Of a DNA stretch of 64,000 bases, positions 52,340 to 62,662 are shown one piece after another. The DNA is from Cryoendolithus antarcticus. Taxonomy: Eukaryota > Ascomycota > Dothideomycetes > Cladosporiales > Cladosporiaceae. How positions within the stretch are numbered: position 1 is the stretch's first letter; each line of letters begins with the position of its first letter. The notes below the pieces were generated by a model, which was given only the letters and a program-made list of their open reading frames with translations, was not told the DNA's origin and did not search any database. The stretch is from NCBI GenBank assembly GCA_002077065.1, contig NAJO01000004.1:992001-1056000 (forward strand), in the 5' to 3' direction. Made by a program: the position numbers and the translations under genes.

Positions 52340-52863
52340 AAGGCTGAACAGGAAAGGGATCAAAGGCGTTTTGGATTACTATACTTCGCCACTACAGGCG
52401 TCACCTGCGATGCCAGGCAAAAGGTGTCCGGATTGGTGTTCATGTGGGACCGGCGTTTGGCTGACGGCTCATGCATCATGATACCCAAGAATATTACTAG
52501 ATGAGAGGGTGTACGTAGACCGTGCAGAACAATACATGGAATTGAACACATTGTGGGCAGGCAGCTGCAGCCGACTTCAACGTCAACATATCAGGCTTTC
52601 TTGCCACTCGTCACCTTCACGTCCACTTTGTCTACCATGTGTGTCATTAGCCCGTCCGAAATCAAAGCGTTGACAAGGTAGTATACTATTTCGCTATTTC
52701 GTCTCAATATCGCGGATACACTTTCATGATCATCGCTATGCGTCATTCCATCTAAGAGAGTACCATTGTCGAGGGCGTCTCTGTGAGTCCATACCAAGTT
52801 TCGCTGGATCACGCCTCCGAGAGAGCGGCCATCAACGAGTCGTCGCGAGAGACATTACACAAC
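52340..52863. other. Spacer upstream of the methyltransferase gene
   Basis: 524 bp. The methyltransferase frame is open from 52,783 but without ATG until 52864. No other feature. Confidence 0.4.
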
Positions 52864-53933
52864 ATGCTTCCACACCTCCCCCTTCCAGGTGGACGATGGC
52901 ATCTATTCGAAATCTGTGATCTGCCCCTCCCGCCTTTCCTGCAATCCGCCCTCCAAGAAACCCTCACAACGCAATGGACGACCCGACTCCCATACCTCCA
53001 AACCGTCCCACCCGCCACCCACGCGGCCAAATTGGTAGCCGAGCTCCTCACCTCCCTCACCTCAACTTCAGGACCAAACTGGAAAGTCATAGACTTCTGC
53101 TCCGGCTCCGGCGGCCCCACGCCCTTCATAGAACTCACAGTCAACGACGCACGCCGAAGAGCAGGCCACAAGGAAGTGGACTTTCTGCTGTCAGATCTGT
53201 ATCCGAGTCTGGATGCTTGGATCTTGCATGCTTCGCGGTCGGAGAATCTGACGTTCATCCCCAACTCGGTCAATGCTGCGAATCCGCCTTTCGCTGCGAT
53301 CTCGCCTACGACGCCGGGGGACAAGAAGCTCGCTAAGGAGGCGGGCTTTGTGCACGATGATGCGAAGGTCATGAGGCTGTTTTGTTTGGCGTTTCATCAT
53401 TTTGATGATGAGATTGCGAGGAAAGTGCTGAAGAGCACTATGGAGACGAGTGATGCGGTTGTGGTGCTGGAGCTGCAGGAGAGGAGTCTATTGAGTCTGG
53501 CAGCCATGTGTGGAGAGTTCTTCCTCGTTATGTTGATGACGATCTGGTGGTTTCCGCTGTCTTGGGAGACGCTGCCGAGATGGCTGTTCACGTACTGGAT
53601 CCCAATCATTCCATTCATACACGCACATGATGGCTTTGTGTCTTGCCTGAGGACGAGGACATTCAGGGTGAGTCTGCAATTTCCCGGCCGGCTGTCGATG
53701 GTGGCAACAGATCGCGGACTAAAGACTATTTACTGACCATTCTATAGGAGTTTGTCAACCTCATCGACGACGTAATGGGACGGAGTCGCGATGCTGAGAT
53801 TCAAGGAGTCGGCGTGACGGTGCGACGTGGCGACTGGGTATTTACTAACTATCGTGTGTTACATACCTGGCCTTGCTTATACATGGACGCAGTCGTTGGC
53901 AGAAAGATCGAAGCACCCATAGCGATAGGTTAG
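52864..53933 (+). CDS. SAM-dependent methyltransferase-like protein
   Basis: Two exons (52864-53667 and 53748-53933; intron 80 bp, GTGAGT donor, CTATAG acceptor) give 329 residues. The start is the first ATG in frame (MLPHLPLPGGRWHLFE). A Rossmann motif I, KVIDFCSGSGGPTPFIE, lies near residue 80, followed by FLLSDLYPSLDAW (motif II-like) and RLFCLAFHHFDDE (motif IV region with FHHFDD). One hydrophobic stretch (SLAAMCGEFFLVMLMTIWW) is followed by a second (WLFTYWIPIIPFIHA), suggesting membrane association after the catalytic half. Similar proteins are widespread in fungi as hypothetical methyltransferase-like proteins. Substrate unknown. An upstream exon adding residues is possible, since the frame continues upstream in a sensible way (ERAAINESSRETLHN). 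Confidence 0.75.
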
Positions 53934-54236
53934 CTCAGTATCGGGTCCGTCGTCTCATCTCGCAAGACTTCCACCTCCAACACCTTCTCCTTTTTCCAAC
54001 TGTCGGAAGTGCGTGTACTACTGTCGACAGCTTCACAAGCATCATCGTGCTCTCGCTGCGTCGTTCTACGGGGCATCGCTTTCGTGATGGACCATTCGTG
54101 TATGACCTGCGCCTTTCCGTGGATTTCCGACCAATACCGTCTCTCTCGTAGAGTGTCAAATGTGTGCTGAGGGAATGAAACGACCACCCTTGAGACTATC
54201 AAGTCCTTTGATGTGCGGAGGTATTATCCCTCAGAA
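53934..54236. other. Convergent 3' spacer
   Basis: 303 bp between convergent stops; no gene seen. Confidence 0.4.
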
Positions 54237-54785
54237 TCATATCACCCAAAAGCTCAACGCCACACCCTCAGCAAAACACACAACCGCCGGCAAACTCCCC
54301 AACACCGTCCTCGCAAGATACACAAAGAACAACGTCGCCATGTCCTTCTCATTCTCCCCCTGCACCTCCGCCTCCCTCTTTCCCTCCTCAACCTGCCCCA
54401 CAATCCTCAGCATCCCCGGCGCGACAAGCGGCGCAAACCCCATCTGCACGCCCGCAAACGCAACCCCAACCGCATACCACCACCCCACCTGCCCCGTCTC
54501 AAGCGTCTGATGCGCGCGCAGCCATCTAAAGCTCAGCAAGCCCGAGGCGACGGTCATGAGGGTCAGGATGAGGTTCGTGCTGGCTAAGGGAGCGGAGTAG
54601 GAGGCGAGGAAGTGGGAGAGAGGCGTGCCGGAGATTTTTGTGAGGTTGCCTTGGGAGTCTTTCTTTGGGGAGAGGAAGGCGGCGAAGAGGGGGAGGGAGG
54701 CGAGGGAAAGGCCGAGTTGTGCGGAGGCGGTGCAGAGGGGGAGGATGAGGCCTAGATGGGCGGGGAGGGGGCGGAGGAGGGGCAT
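54237..54785 (-). CDS. Four-helix integral membrane protein
   Basis: Intronless, 182 residues, ATG at 54785. Hydrophobic segments: HLGLILPLCTASAQLGLSLA, NLILTLMTVASGLLSF, GWWYAVGVAFAGVQMGFAPL and LGSLPAVVCFAEGVALSFWV. A short charged cytosolic stretch (RIVGQVEEGKREAEVQGENE) lies between helices three and four. The layout recalls small DUF1772/anthrone-oxygenase-like membrane proteins of fungi, but the resemblance is only in topology and I cannot assign the family. Nothing nearby suggests a polyketide pathway. It is divergent from MOB1. Confidence 0.6.
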   Translation of the reverse strand: MPLLRPLPAHLGLILPLCTASAQLGLSLASLPLFAAFLSPKKDSQGNLTKISGTPLSHFLASYSAPLASTNLILTLMTVASGLLSFRWLRAHQTLETGQVGWWYAVGVAFAGVQMGFAPLVAPGMLRIVGQVEEGKREAEVQGENEKDMATLFFVYLARTVLGSLPAVVCFAEGVALSFWVI

Positions 54786-55161
54786 GATTGGGGTTGGTGG
54801 GATGTGTGGAGAGGGAGGAGTTCAGTGACTATGCGGAATGTGTAGTCTGTAGTGTGTATGTTACTAGATCATCGGACATGCTCGTAGAGGTTGCATTGGA
54901 TGATATCGCGCTAGCCGGATACAGCAGTATGTTTGTCGGTTCAGAGCGAAGTCGCGATTAGATCATTTGTTCACCTTTACACCTCACAAGTACCCTTTTT
55001 GCACTCTCCTTCGTACGACCGGTCCTCGTCGACCTCGTATAGGTATCTCCGAAGTTGCCTCTACTGGTAAGATGCCCACCAGGACCGCTTCATTCCCTGG
55101 CTAACACACTGGAATGCAGCGACCCGACAAGATCACCTTTTTAGCCAGACCGCAGCCCAAG
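54786..55161. promoter_or_regulatory. Divergent promoter with MOB1 5' UTR intron
   Basis: 376 bp between divergent starts. A canonical intron (55067-55119; GTAAGA donor, ATGCAG acceptor) fits inside the MOB1 leader. It would remove an upstream in-frame ATG at 55114. Confidence 0.5.
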
Positions 55162-56158
55162 ATGAGCTCCTTCATCAACACAATGTTCGTCCCTCACTCC
55201 CCACCCCAAGCCCACTACCCTCACTCGCCCAAGCCTCTGCCCGCCCTACAGTCAAACGTCCTCGCTGCATCAGAGAGCTCATTGCACCTCCCACTCCCTC
55301 CAGACGCAGTCCATACAAGCCCTCTACAACACCAAATCCACACGTTCTTCTCAGATGCGCCGCCGCCGTTGAGGAACGACAAGCCTGCTTGGCCCGGGCA
55401 TGGCGGCTGGATAGGACAGGAAGTTAACCTTGGTCGCAGCAACAACAATGCACGCAGTCGGCAGACGTTCCAGAGCCAGAAACGCGCGAAGGGAAGCAGT
55501 ACTTGGCAATTGAAGCAGTTCGCCGACGCGACGTTGGGAGGGAATAGTCTGAGGAAATGCGTGCAACTACCTGAGGGAGAGGACAGGAACGAGTGGCTAG
55601 CTGTCAATGGTAAAATCAATCATCCCCAAACATCATTGACGTCTCTACTGACAATACCACACAGTCGTCGATTTCTACAACCAAATCAACCTGCTTTACG
55701 GCAGCATCACCGAATTCTGCTCCCCGACCACCTGTCCCGAGATGAAAGCCACAGACGAGTTCGAATACCTCTGGCACGACCCGCCCAAATTCCCAAAACC
55801 CACGCGCCTCCCAGCACCAACCTACATCTCCCACCTTCTCACCTGGACTTCCAACCACCTCTCCAACGCCACCTTGTTCCCGACTGCACCGGGCGTGCCG
55901 TTTCCAGCGGACTTTGAGAAGACTGTGAGGATGATTTTCAAGAGGCTGTATAGGATTTACGCGCATATCTACTGTCACCACTACACTGTAGTGCGGGGAT
56001 TGGGACTGGAGCCGCATCTCAATACGGGGTTCAAGCACTATGTGTTGTTTGTGGAGGAGTTCGGACTGGCTGAGGAGGGTGGTAGTGGAGGGAAGGGAAA
56101 GGGGGAGTGGTGGGGTCCCTTAGGGGAGTTGGTGGAGAGTATGTTGAGGAGCGAGTAG
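55162..56158 (+). CDS. MOB1: MOB1 kinase activator with N-terminal extension
   Basis: Co-activator of NDR/LATS kinases (Dbf2 in yeast) in mitotic exit and septation. Two coding exons (55162-55609, 55665-56158) give 313 residues. Start chosen at MSSFINTMF because the in-frame ATG at 55114 lies at the end of a predicted leader intron. The Mob core begins with [17 protein letters not shown], crosses the splice into [15 protein letters not shown], and contains [10 protein letters not shown] (zinc cysteines), YAHIYCHHY (zinc histidine region) and [16 protein letters not shown]. The N-terminal ~100 residues are Pro/Ser/His-rich and not part of the usual ~216-residue MOB1; a Gly/Lys insertion ([13 protein letters not shown]) lies near the end. 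Core sequence is of the Mob1 rather than Mob2 type. Confidence 0.9.
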
Positions 56159-56767
56159 GGCATGCTTGTTGGAACACGGCGTTCACAGGGGTAACATGCA
56201 CGGCTGGATGACAACGACGAGGTCTTGTGGCTGGAGAGCTGCATTGAAGGCATGGCAACGGCGTCTGGAGTGGTGAGGGGATTATGCTAATGATGCACGA
56301 AGCCTGTAGAGGCAGCATGGTGCACACGAGGACATCTTACCCACGATTCAAGTAATGGGCCACAGAGGCTGTCAACTAGACCCACGAGCCACAAGCGTTT
56401 CAATAGCTCATCCCTCCCAGTACGGATGTGTACCTGATGTTGTGAAGACCATATTCCTCTGCTCCCATAGAAGATCCACAGAGACGTCACATTTCCCGAG
56501 AGCTCCACCAAGCTTCCAGAACTTCCAACAATTGTACCCACAAGCCACGATACATGCATGTCTCGCCCGAACACCTCCGACAACACGACACACACTCGAC
56601 CAAGACAATTGAACCACGCGCCACGCGACAAGAGTGCGACATCTGATATTCCCCGATGCTTCGAAGATGTGACTTCCACCGTCGTTGTCGCCAGTCCATA
56701 GGCCCATCACCAGCCACACCATCTGCACCACCACACTGAACTTACACCAACGCCAACGTTGGACGAC
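56159..56767. other. Spacer MOB1 - GAR-domain gene
   Basis: 609 bp. A 302-codon minus-strand frame (56408-57316) overlaps it but has repetitive Pro/Leu/His composition from reading the GC-skewed opposite strand; rejected. The leader of the next gene lies here. Confidence 0.4.
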
Positions 56768-59700
56768 ATGGCAGACATCGCCAATAATCCCCTGATCGAT
56801 CCCCCTGTTTTCGCTCCGCCAGCACGACCCCTCCGCTCTGCCTCGCATTCCCCCGTGCGGAGACAGGTGTCGTATGGTAGGCATGTAGACGCTGACCCTC
56901 TTCTGCGGGACCTCTCGCCCACCGTCGCTCTTCGGGCCTTTGGACAGACACGCGCAGCCTCGCCTAGGGCTGATGCATTGGCTAAATGCTTCCAGCATAC
57001 GTCTGATTCGAGGAGGGTGCTGGGACAGCGGGCGGCGGGGTTCTGTGTGAATGTTAGGGCTTGGGTGAGGGAGGTTGAGGGCTGGGAGTGGGATGACGAG
57101 GGAGGGTTTGAGGAGGTGAGGGAGAGGAAGAAGAGGAGGATTGATGTGGGGGATGAGGTGTGGGATCGGGATGGGGAGGTTGACGAAGAGGTGGAGTGGT
57201 GGGGGAGTTTGCCGAGGCGGACTGTGGAGATATATGAGGTGAGGATTACGGAGATTGAGAGGGGGATTGAGGATGTGGATGTGGAAGAGCTGAAGGGGTT
57301 TGTGAGGGGTGCACATCAGGATGCTGACGACGGGAGTGAAATGATCGGGAATGCTGCGAAAGGGAAGAGGTTGGACGATTATACGACGGTTGTCACAGCT
57401 ACAATACTGAAAGCGCTGCCATACCTCTCACGGCTCAACAAGCTGCTGGACGTATGGACGACTCGACTTTGGATCCTCCGACAAGTGCCCGGATTCCTCG
57501 AGGGCATGAAGCAGGCGAGGAGCGAGCTTGGCGGTGCATGGGATGCCCTGAAGTCTCCGGCGAGCGGATCCGATGCCTCAGACCAAAGAAAGCCGTCTGG
57601 AACCGACAAGCTGCTCGACCTGCAGAACAGGCTCGAGGATCGCATCACGAGTCTCGGTAGGCGACTCGACAACTTGCTAGACGAAACGGAAGGTGGGGCA
57701 GAGTCCCTGCCGGAGCGGTGGATCGAAGACTTTGAACATTTGGAGCAGAAGTACTCGGAGTGGAGGGTACAGGCTGAGCGCACAGTCCTTGATCGTAAGC
57801 TCGTAGAGGGTCGAGCTGCTGATCATGAGGTGAGGCGGCTCAGCAAGGATGTCCTACCAAGTGATCACTTTGGTGGCTCTGATGGTCGATCTACCAACCT
57901 CAGGGATCACACCTCGAACGGCGCTCAGCCGGTTACAGGCAGCACGAATCCACAGGAAGAAGCGGCGGATATTGAGCCAATGATCGATTCTGCAATAATC
58001 GATCTTAAGCATCTTCCAGGGGAGCCGGCACCTACACCATTGGGCGGATCTGAGACTGGTGCTCGTGCTCATTTGACCGAGCCCGAGCTTGATGCCCACG
58101 CTGACCAACCTGAAGATGCGAATGAGAATGATCTCGAACGATCTGACGCGCCCCGGGACGTGATCGCCGTCGCCAAGGGCAGCGACGAGCTGAATGCGCC
58201 TGAGGCTGGAGCTAATCCACGACATGTGTCCGATATGATGCCCTCCAAAGGACATGGCGACGATCATCTCGCGGCAGACGTACCTTCGAGGTCTGTCTCA
58301 ACAAGCAGTGTGCCGGCCAACATCACGGTGAAGAAGCGCGCTGCCTTCCTGTCAGACGCTGAGCGCACAAGCTCCTTACAGCGCGCCGCCATGTCTCCCG
58401 TAAGGTCGTTTGAACATGCTAGTAATGCGTTCACTCGACTGTTCAAGAAGGACAAGCCCGAAGAGGTGAGTCGTAGTAGCTCAGCAGCCTCTCGAAGGAC
58501 TGTGTCGGGTAAGGAGCGGACACCTAGTCTGTCGGCCAGCGAGCATAGAGCCGTTTCAGGAGGCGACGTGGGCACAGCGACAACAACCAAAGAGGTGCAT
58601 GCGAACGAAACCATAGCGTCTAGAAGTGGCCCTGTTCCTTCGAATGGTCGAGCAGATACGCCTACGCTACCTAATGAGGCAACGCAAGAAGTAGAGTCGA
58701 TGATTGCAAGTGAGATCGATCCGGTCTATCGCAATGGCGTCTCTGCTCCTCCCACAGGGCTCGAGGGAAAGCCACACACCGGTCCCACGGGCAACACTTC
58801 GTTTGTGGAAGACTGGCCACTTGTATCGCCTGTTGCCTCTCCGTCCGCGGGCTCGCCTCCTGCGGAAGCTCCCCCGATGCGCGAAAATGCGCCCTCTCAC
58901 GATCTGCCAAATCTGCGTCACGAAGCTAGCGATAGCAGTGCAGAGATCCACAGCCCAGGACCACTGGACAGTAATGCTTTCGACCGCATGTTTCTTGACA
59001 GCCTACCAACCACGCCCGGTGAGCTAGTTGCAGCTTCGTCAGCACGCCGTGATCCGAATAATCGCGCTGCCTCACCGTCGGGACTGCGGAAGTCTATTGA
59101 ATGGCTGGATGAGCAGACAGCTCCCGCTCGCAAGGACGTACCCAGCGCATCGTCAAGTGATCGTGAGGCACTTAATGAGAGTGTGGCTGAGCGTAGCACC
59201 ACCGAAGAGGCGCCTCATGATGGGCATGTCCTAGACGCTGACTCTCCAATCGATTTGCAGCAGCTGCACGACCAGAGCACCCCGGGGTCTCCACTATCAG
59301 CGATATCTTCCCCCGAGATCAGAGACGCGAGCATTGGATACTTCCCCCTCCAGAGTCCTACAGCATCACAACGCAACAGCGTCGCATCTGTCACTCCACT
59401 TCAAATTCGGAGCATCAGTACGCCCTTGGCGTCGCCACTGCCTCTTCGCCTCAGGATCCCGGGTCTCCACAGCGATGTCGACAATGACGACCTGTCTGTC
59501 AGCAAGCCTCTCATGGTGAAGCGGGCAAGCATGACGAGTATCGAGTCTCATTCCCGATCTGAGCTTCGCAGCATCGATCTAAACAAACGCAGGCCGACTT
59601 CTATGTTGCAGTCGAAATCAAGCAGTCCGGCCGAGCACTCGCAATCGCCCATTGGACAGCAGAGCTTCGCTGCGTTTCCAGTGCCGCCAAGTGGTCATGT

Positions 59701-60787
59701 GCCTAGTGTCGCAGAAGTGTGCGCAGCCGAGTACGATGCTCGCGAAGTTCCGAGTCCCGTGTCACCGCTCGAGGAGTCACCAGTACTTCCGAGAGCAAGA
59801 CAACCACTGCCAAATAGCGCCGCAGTAGCCGCAGATTGCAGTCCAGCAGCCCAACAGGCAGACCTGAACGCTCTCATGGGTAAGCGTCGCCAGCCTCCCG
59901 TTGTTACAGTCACTCCCCAAAGGAAGAAGCCTGCCTTCAAAACACCGACGAAGCATGACGCGGCGTCTTTCGATCGCCACGTTAGTTCCGTGCTCGAGGC
60001 CTTGCCGGCGCCTATCAGATTCCGGTCTAACCCTAGATCTTCGCCTCGAAATCCTAGTGATCCTTGCCCGAAGACAGCACGCCTGGTGTCCCAAAGCAAG
60101 GCGTCTGGGTTGACGCTCGCGCCTGCTGAGCTCGATACGAAGAAGTCACAGGCCTCAGCAGATCCCGAGGTGAAGCTGTACCATCTCACTCAGGCAGGCC
60201 GGGAAGAGCAGCCGATCCGCCTCTTTGTCCGGCTCGTTGGCGAGAACGAGCGTGTCATGGTGCGTGTCGGCGGCGGGTGGGCAGATCTTGCAGACTACCT
60301 GCGACAGTATGCCGAACATCACGGCAGTCGGACAGTCAGTGGGGGTCGCGAAATCGATGTATCCACACTAGCCAGCGCTGGCACAAGCTCGAGAAAGGTG
60401 AGCGGTGCCGCTGCCAGGCAGACACCTATCCCTGGCTCTCGACCCGGCAGCAACGAAAGTGCCAGCACGCCCGTCTCCCCAGAGACTTCGAGTAGTCCAA
60501 CGCCAGCCAACTATACCTCGACGCCTAACAAGTCTTCACGCCCATCGACTGCGGACTCGCTTGCATCGCGGACTGCTTTTGCGAGCGCAAATAATAGCGG
60601 GAAGAAGGCCGACCTGCCTGAGCATAAGGCGAAGTGGATCGAGGGTATGCTCGAGAAAGTCACGAAAGCGAGTGCTGAGAAGGCAAGAGGTGACAAAGGT
60701 GTAGTGGGAGAGATTGGGAAGGCGGGTGGGACGAGAAGGGTTATATTCAGGAGTTCTAGTGCGTTGGGTGGAGTGGGGAAGAAGTGA
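56768..60787 (+). CDS. GAR-domain (Gas2-related), KAR9-like cytoskeletal protein
   Basis: Intronless, 1339 residues from ATG at 56768 (MADIANNPLIDPP). The N-terminal ~350 residues are helical, spectrin/KAR9-like (PRRTVEIYEVRITEIERGIE; ATILKALPYLSRLNKLLDVW; LWILRQVPGFLEGMKQAR). Residues ~380-1120 are long, Ser/Pro-rich and disordered, with SxIP-like and SP sites typical of microtubule plus-end cargo. A GAR domain sits near 1134-1185 (PIRLFVRLVGENERVMVRVG, then GWADLADYLRQYAEHHG), a microtubule-binding fold known from Gas2 and spectraplakins. The C-terminal ~150 residues are Ser/Thr-rich then basic (KAKWIEGMLEKVTKASAEK). This suggests a protein linking microtubules to cortical or actin sites during nuclear migration, by analogy with Kar9. 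The analogy is structural; sequence similarity to yeast Kar9 is weak. Confidence 0.8.
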   Translation: MADIANNPLIDPPVFAPPARPLRSASHSPVRRQVSYGRHVDADPLLRDLSPTVALRAFGQTRAASPRADALAKCFQHTSDSRRVLGQRAAGFCVNVRAWVREVEGWEWDDEGGFEEVRERKKRRIDVGDEVWDRDGEVDEEVEWWGSLPRRTVEIYEVRITEIERGIEDVDVEELKGFVRGAHQDADDGSEMIGNAAKGKRLDDYTTVVTATILKALPYLSRLNKLLDVWTTRLWILRQVPGFLEGMKQARSELGGAWDALKSPASGSDASDQRKPSGTDKLLDLQNRLEDRITSLGRRLDNLLDETEGGAESLPERWIEDFEHLEQKYSEWRVQAERTVLDRKLVEGRAADHEVRRLSKDVLPSDHFGGSDGRSTNLRDHTSNGAQPVTGSTNPQEEAADIEPMIDSAIIDLKHLPGEPAPTPLGGSETGARAHLTEPELDAHADQPEDANENDLERSDAPRDVIAVAKGSDELNAPEAGANPRHVSDMMPSKGHGDDHLAADVPSRSVSTSSVPANITVKKRAAFLSDAERTSSLQRAAMSPVRSFEHASNAFTRLFKKDKPEEVSRSSSAASRRTVSGKERTPSLSASEHRAVSGGDVGTATTTKEVHANETIASRSGPVPSNGRADTPTLPNEATQEVESMIASEIDPVYRNGVSAPPTGLEGKPHTGPTGNTSFVEDWPLVSPVASPSAGSPPAEAPPMRENAPSHDLPNLRHEASDSSAEIHSPGPLDSNAFDRMFLDSLPTTPGELVAASSARRDPNNRAASPSGLRKSIEWLDEQTAPARKDVPSASSSDREALNESVAERSTTEEAPHDGHVLDADSPIDLQQLHDQSTPGSPLSAISSPEIRDASIGYFPLQSPTASQRNSVASVTPLQIRSISTPLASPLPLRLRIPGLHSDVDNDDLSVSKPLMVKRASMTSIESHSRSELRSIDLNKRRPTSMLQSKSSSPAEHSQSPIGQQSFAAFPVPPSGHVPSVAEVCAAEYDAREVPSPVSPLEESPVLPRARQPLPNSAAVAADCSPAAQQADLNALMGKRRQPPVVTVTPQRKKPAFKTPTKHDAASFDRHVSSVLEALPAPIRFRSNPRSSPRNPSDPCPKTARLVSQSKASGLTLAPAELDTKKSQASADPEVKLYHLTQAGREEQPIRLFVRLVGENERVMVRVGGGWADLADYLRQYAEHHGSRTVSGGREIDVSTLASAGTSSRKVSGAAARQTPIPGSRPGSNESASTPVSPETSSSPTPANYTSTPNKSSRPSTADSLASRTAFASANNSGKKADLPEHKAKWIEGMLEKVTKASAEKARGDKGVVGEIGKAGGTRRVIFRSSSALGGVGKK

Positions 60788-61222
60788 AGATGTATGATTG
60801 TGTATGAGTGGGCGGGATATGGCTGGGTATTGCAAGGTGATTGGGCATGTACGATGGTGGCATGCGCGCTGGATTTGTAGGGATAGCTGGACGGGCATAG
60901 CACGATCGGCACAGCAGACCATCGGAGCAAAGTTGCATGACAGGCGTTCTCATGGGCGTTGTTGTACGGTCATAGCATAGCGTTGACTATATACATGTAT
61001 CCACCACCTTTCAAGTACTATATCAGAAAGCACATGCATCAGCCTATGCGCATGGAATCGCCCCAGACTCCTTCCTGACTTCTTGATCCGTCCATCAAGG
61101 GGTGAAGCTCGGGTTCAAGCACTGTAGAGCCACCGTTACTCGCTGTCGACTTCGTTACAAAACACCATCCACATGTCACGGCATCTCCACGGGTATCGCA
61201 GAGTCGGAGGGGGAGGGACTTA
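60788..61222. other. Convergent 3' region
   Basis: 435 bp between convergent stops. Nothing recognised beyond UTR. Confidence 0.4.
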
Positions 61223-61837
61223 CTATAGACTCAACACCAAATCCCCGCGAATACTCGCCTTCAACTCGATCTCGATCTCCAAATTCGCCTCCAACGACAA
61301 CTTCAACCCATCGCTGTCACCGCCCGGCGCCTCGCCAAACTTCTTGTAGGGCATATACTCCGGCTGCTTAGGATCCGACCCTCGAATGGGAATCTCGCCT
61401 CTCATAGCACGAGCATGCGTCACAGGCCCATCCATAGAGGTACTATCCGGTCCAATGCGCTCGAACGGCCGCTGAGCCTGCAGCTCATTCCGTGCATCAG
61501 CCTCCTCGAGCACCTCGAGGCTAGTAGTGAACATGTGCTTCCCCTCATCCTGCTCTTTCTTCAATCGCTTTCTGCGATCTCTTCGTGAAGACGAGCGGGA
61601 ACGGTTAGTCTCTAGCCCTTCCTCACGGCGTTGCATGGCGACTAGATTCTGGACTTTCTTGTTCTGGGTCACTGTGCGGCCTTCCTCGATCTCTTTGTTG
61701 GGTTGCCGGGGTGGTCCACCCTCGGCTTCTTGCCGCTTGATGAGCTGTTGCTTGCGGCGGTCGATTTCTTCTTGCTCGGATTCATCCTCGGCTTCCTTGT
61801 GGTATAGCCTGTCGGGGGCTTCGGTTTCTTTGACCAT
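61223..61837 (-). CDS. Charged protein with conserved C-terminal beta tail (copy A)
   Basis: Intronless, 204 residues, ATG at 61837. The first ~165 residues are very polar, with Lys/Arg/Glu/Gln (EIDRRKQQLIKRQEAE; SRSSSRRDRRKRLKKEQ), probably disordered or helical. The C-terminus changes to alternating hydrophobic/charged residues, LKLSLEANLEIEIELKASIR, followed by GDLVLSL and stop. That pattern is a beta-strand-type tail. An almost identical tail ends the neighbouring gene at 62663-63328. I recall similar tails ending other ascomycete proteins of unknown role. No catalytic motif or targeting signal. Confidence 0.7.
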   Translation of the reverse strand: MVKETEAPDRLYHKEAEDESEQEEIDRRKQQLIKRQEAEGGPPRQPNKEIEEGRTVTQNKKVQNLVAMQRREEGLETNRSRSSSRRDRRKRLKKEQDEGKHMFTTSLEVLEEADARNELQAQRPFERIGPDSTSMDGPVTHARAMRGEIPIRGSDPKQPEYMPYKKFGEAPGGDSDGLKLSLEANLEIEIELKASIRGDLVLSL

Positions 61838-62662
61838 GATCGCGGTTGTTTGGCAGCGATCCGCTGCGAAGGCGCTTGAAGGAGGATTCCAAGTGGATCT
61901 TCAGGCTATGACTATGTGGTCCAGTGGTCCAGTACGTGGATGGGTGAAGTGATGCAGCAATTGGTCAATGATACAGTCCTCTCAATTCTACAGACAACGG
62001 CCAGCAGATGCAGCAACGGCAGCTTCTCCAGCCCTCCCACGAATGCCGTAGTCCGCAGCAAGGTCCAGGACCGCCGCCAACCAATGACCACTGCTCACTG
62101 TAGAAACCTGTTTCCATCCTCGCCGTAACTTGCACGTCTTTACCCCACCGGCGCTGCTGCCGACATCCTCGATCACCAACAGGGATCACTTGCTGCATGC
62201 GAGCGTTCCGGCCCCGCTACGCCACAGCGATGAAGTCACTTTGTCTTATGCAAGCACTCTACGCGCGTCGTTGTGCAAGAATCTTGATGGAAGCGGAAGA
62301 CAGACTTTTGACGGACGTTTGGGAAGTGCGTGGTTGGCGCGTGGGGTGGCTGGAGCAGTCGAACGACTCGTAATCTGAGTTTGGAAGGAGACGAATGAGA
62401 GGAATTCGATTGATGAGGTTTGATTAGCGGAATTTGTGCCCGGTTCGCTCACAAGAGAGAGTTCAGCGAATGTCTGGAGTGGTGGAACTGTCTTGCGAGA
62501 TTCTGTGCTGGCACGCTGTGGATGCTCGGAGGAAAGCGTAAGAAGCAGAGTGGGGTAGAAGACATTGTAGGCAGTGCCATAGATTGCGGTGCATTACAAA
62601 GAACATCAAAGCACCACTGAACACCAATGTGTCAGTGAACACCTCAGCATTTTCAAGTCCAT
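61838..62662. other. Spacer between tail-sharing genes
   Basis: 825 bp between two same-strand genes. It carries the 3' UTR of copy B and the promoter of copy A. Small frames only. Confidence 0.4.

Noticed and set aside
54237..54785. Anthrone-oxygenase-type (DUF1772) call for the small membrane protein
   Set aside because: Similarity is limited to four-helix topology; described as a membrane protein only.
56408..57316. 302-codon minus-strand frame
   Set aside because: Pro/Leu/His low-complexity translation of the GC-skewed antisense of the GAR-domain gene.
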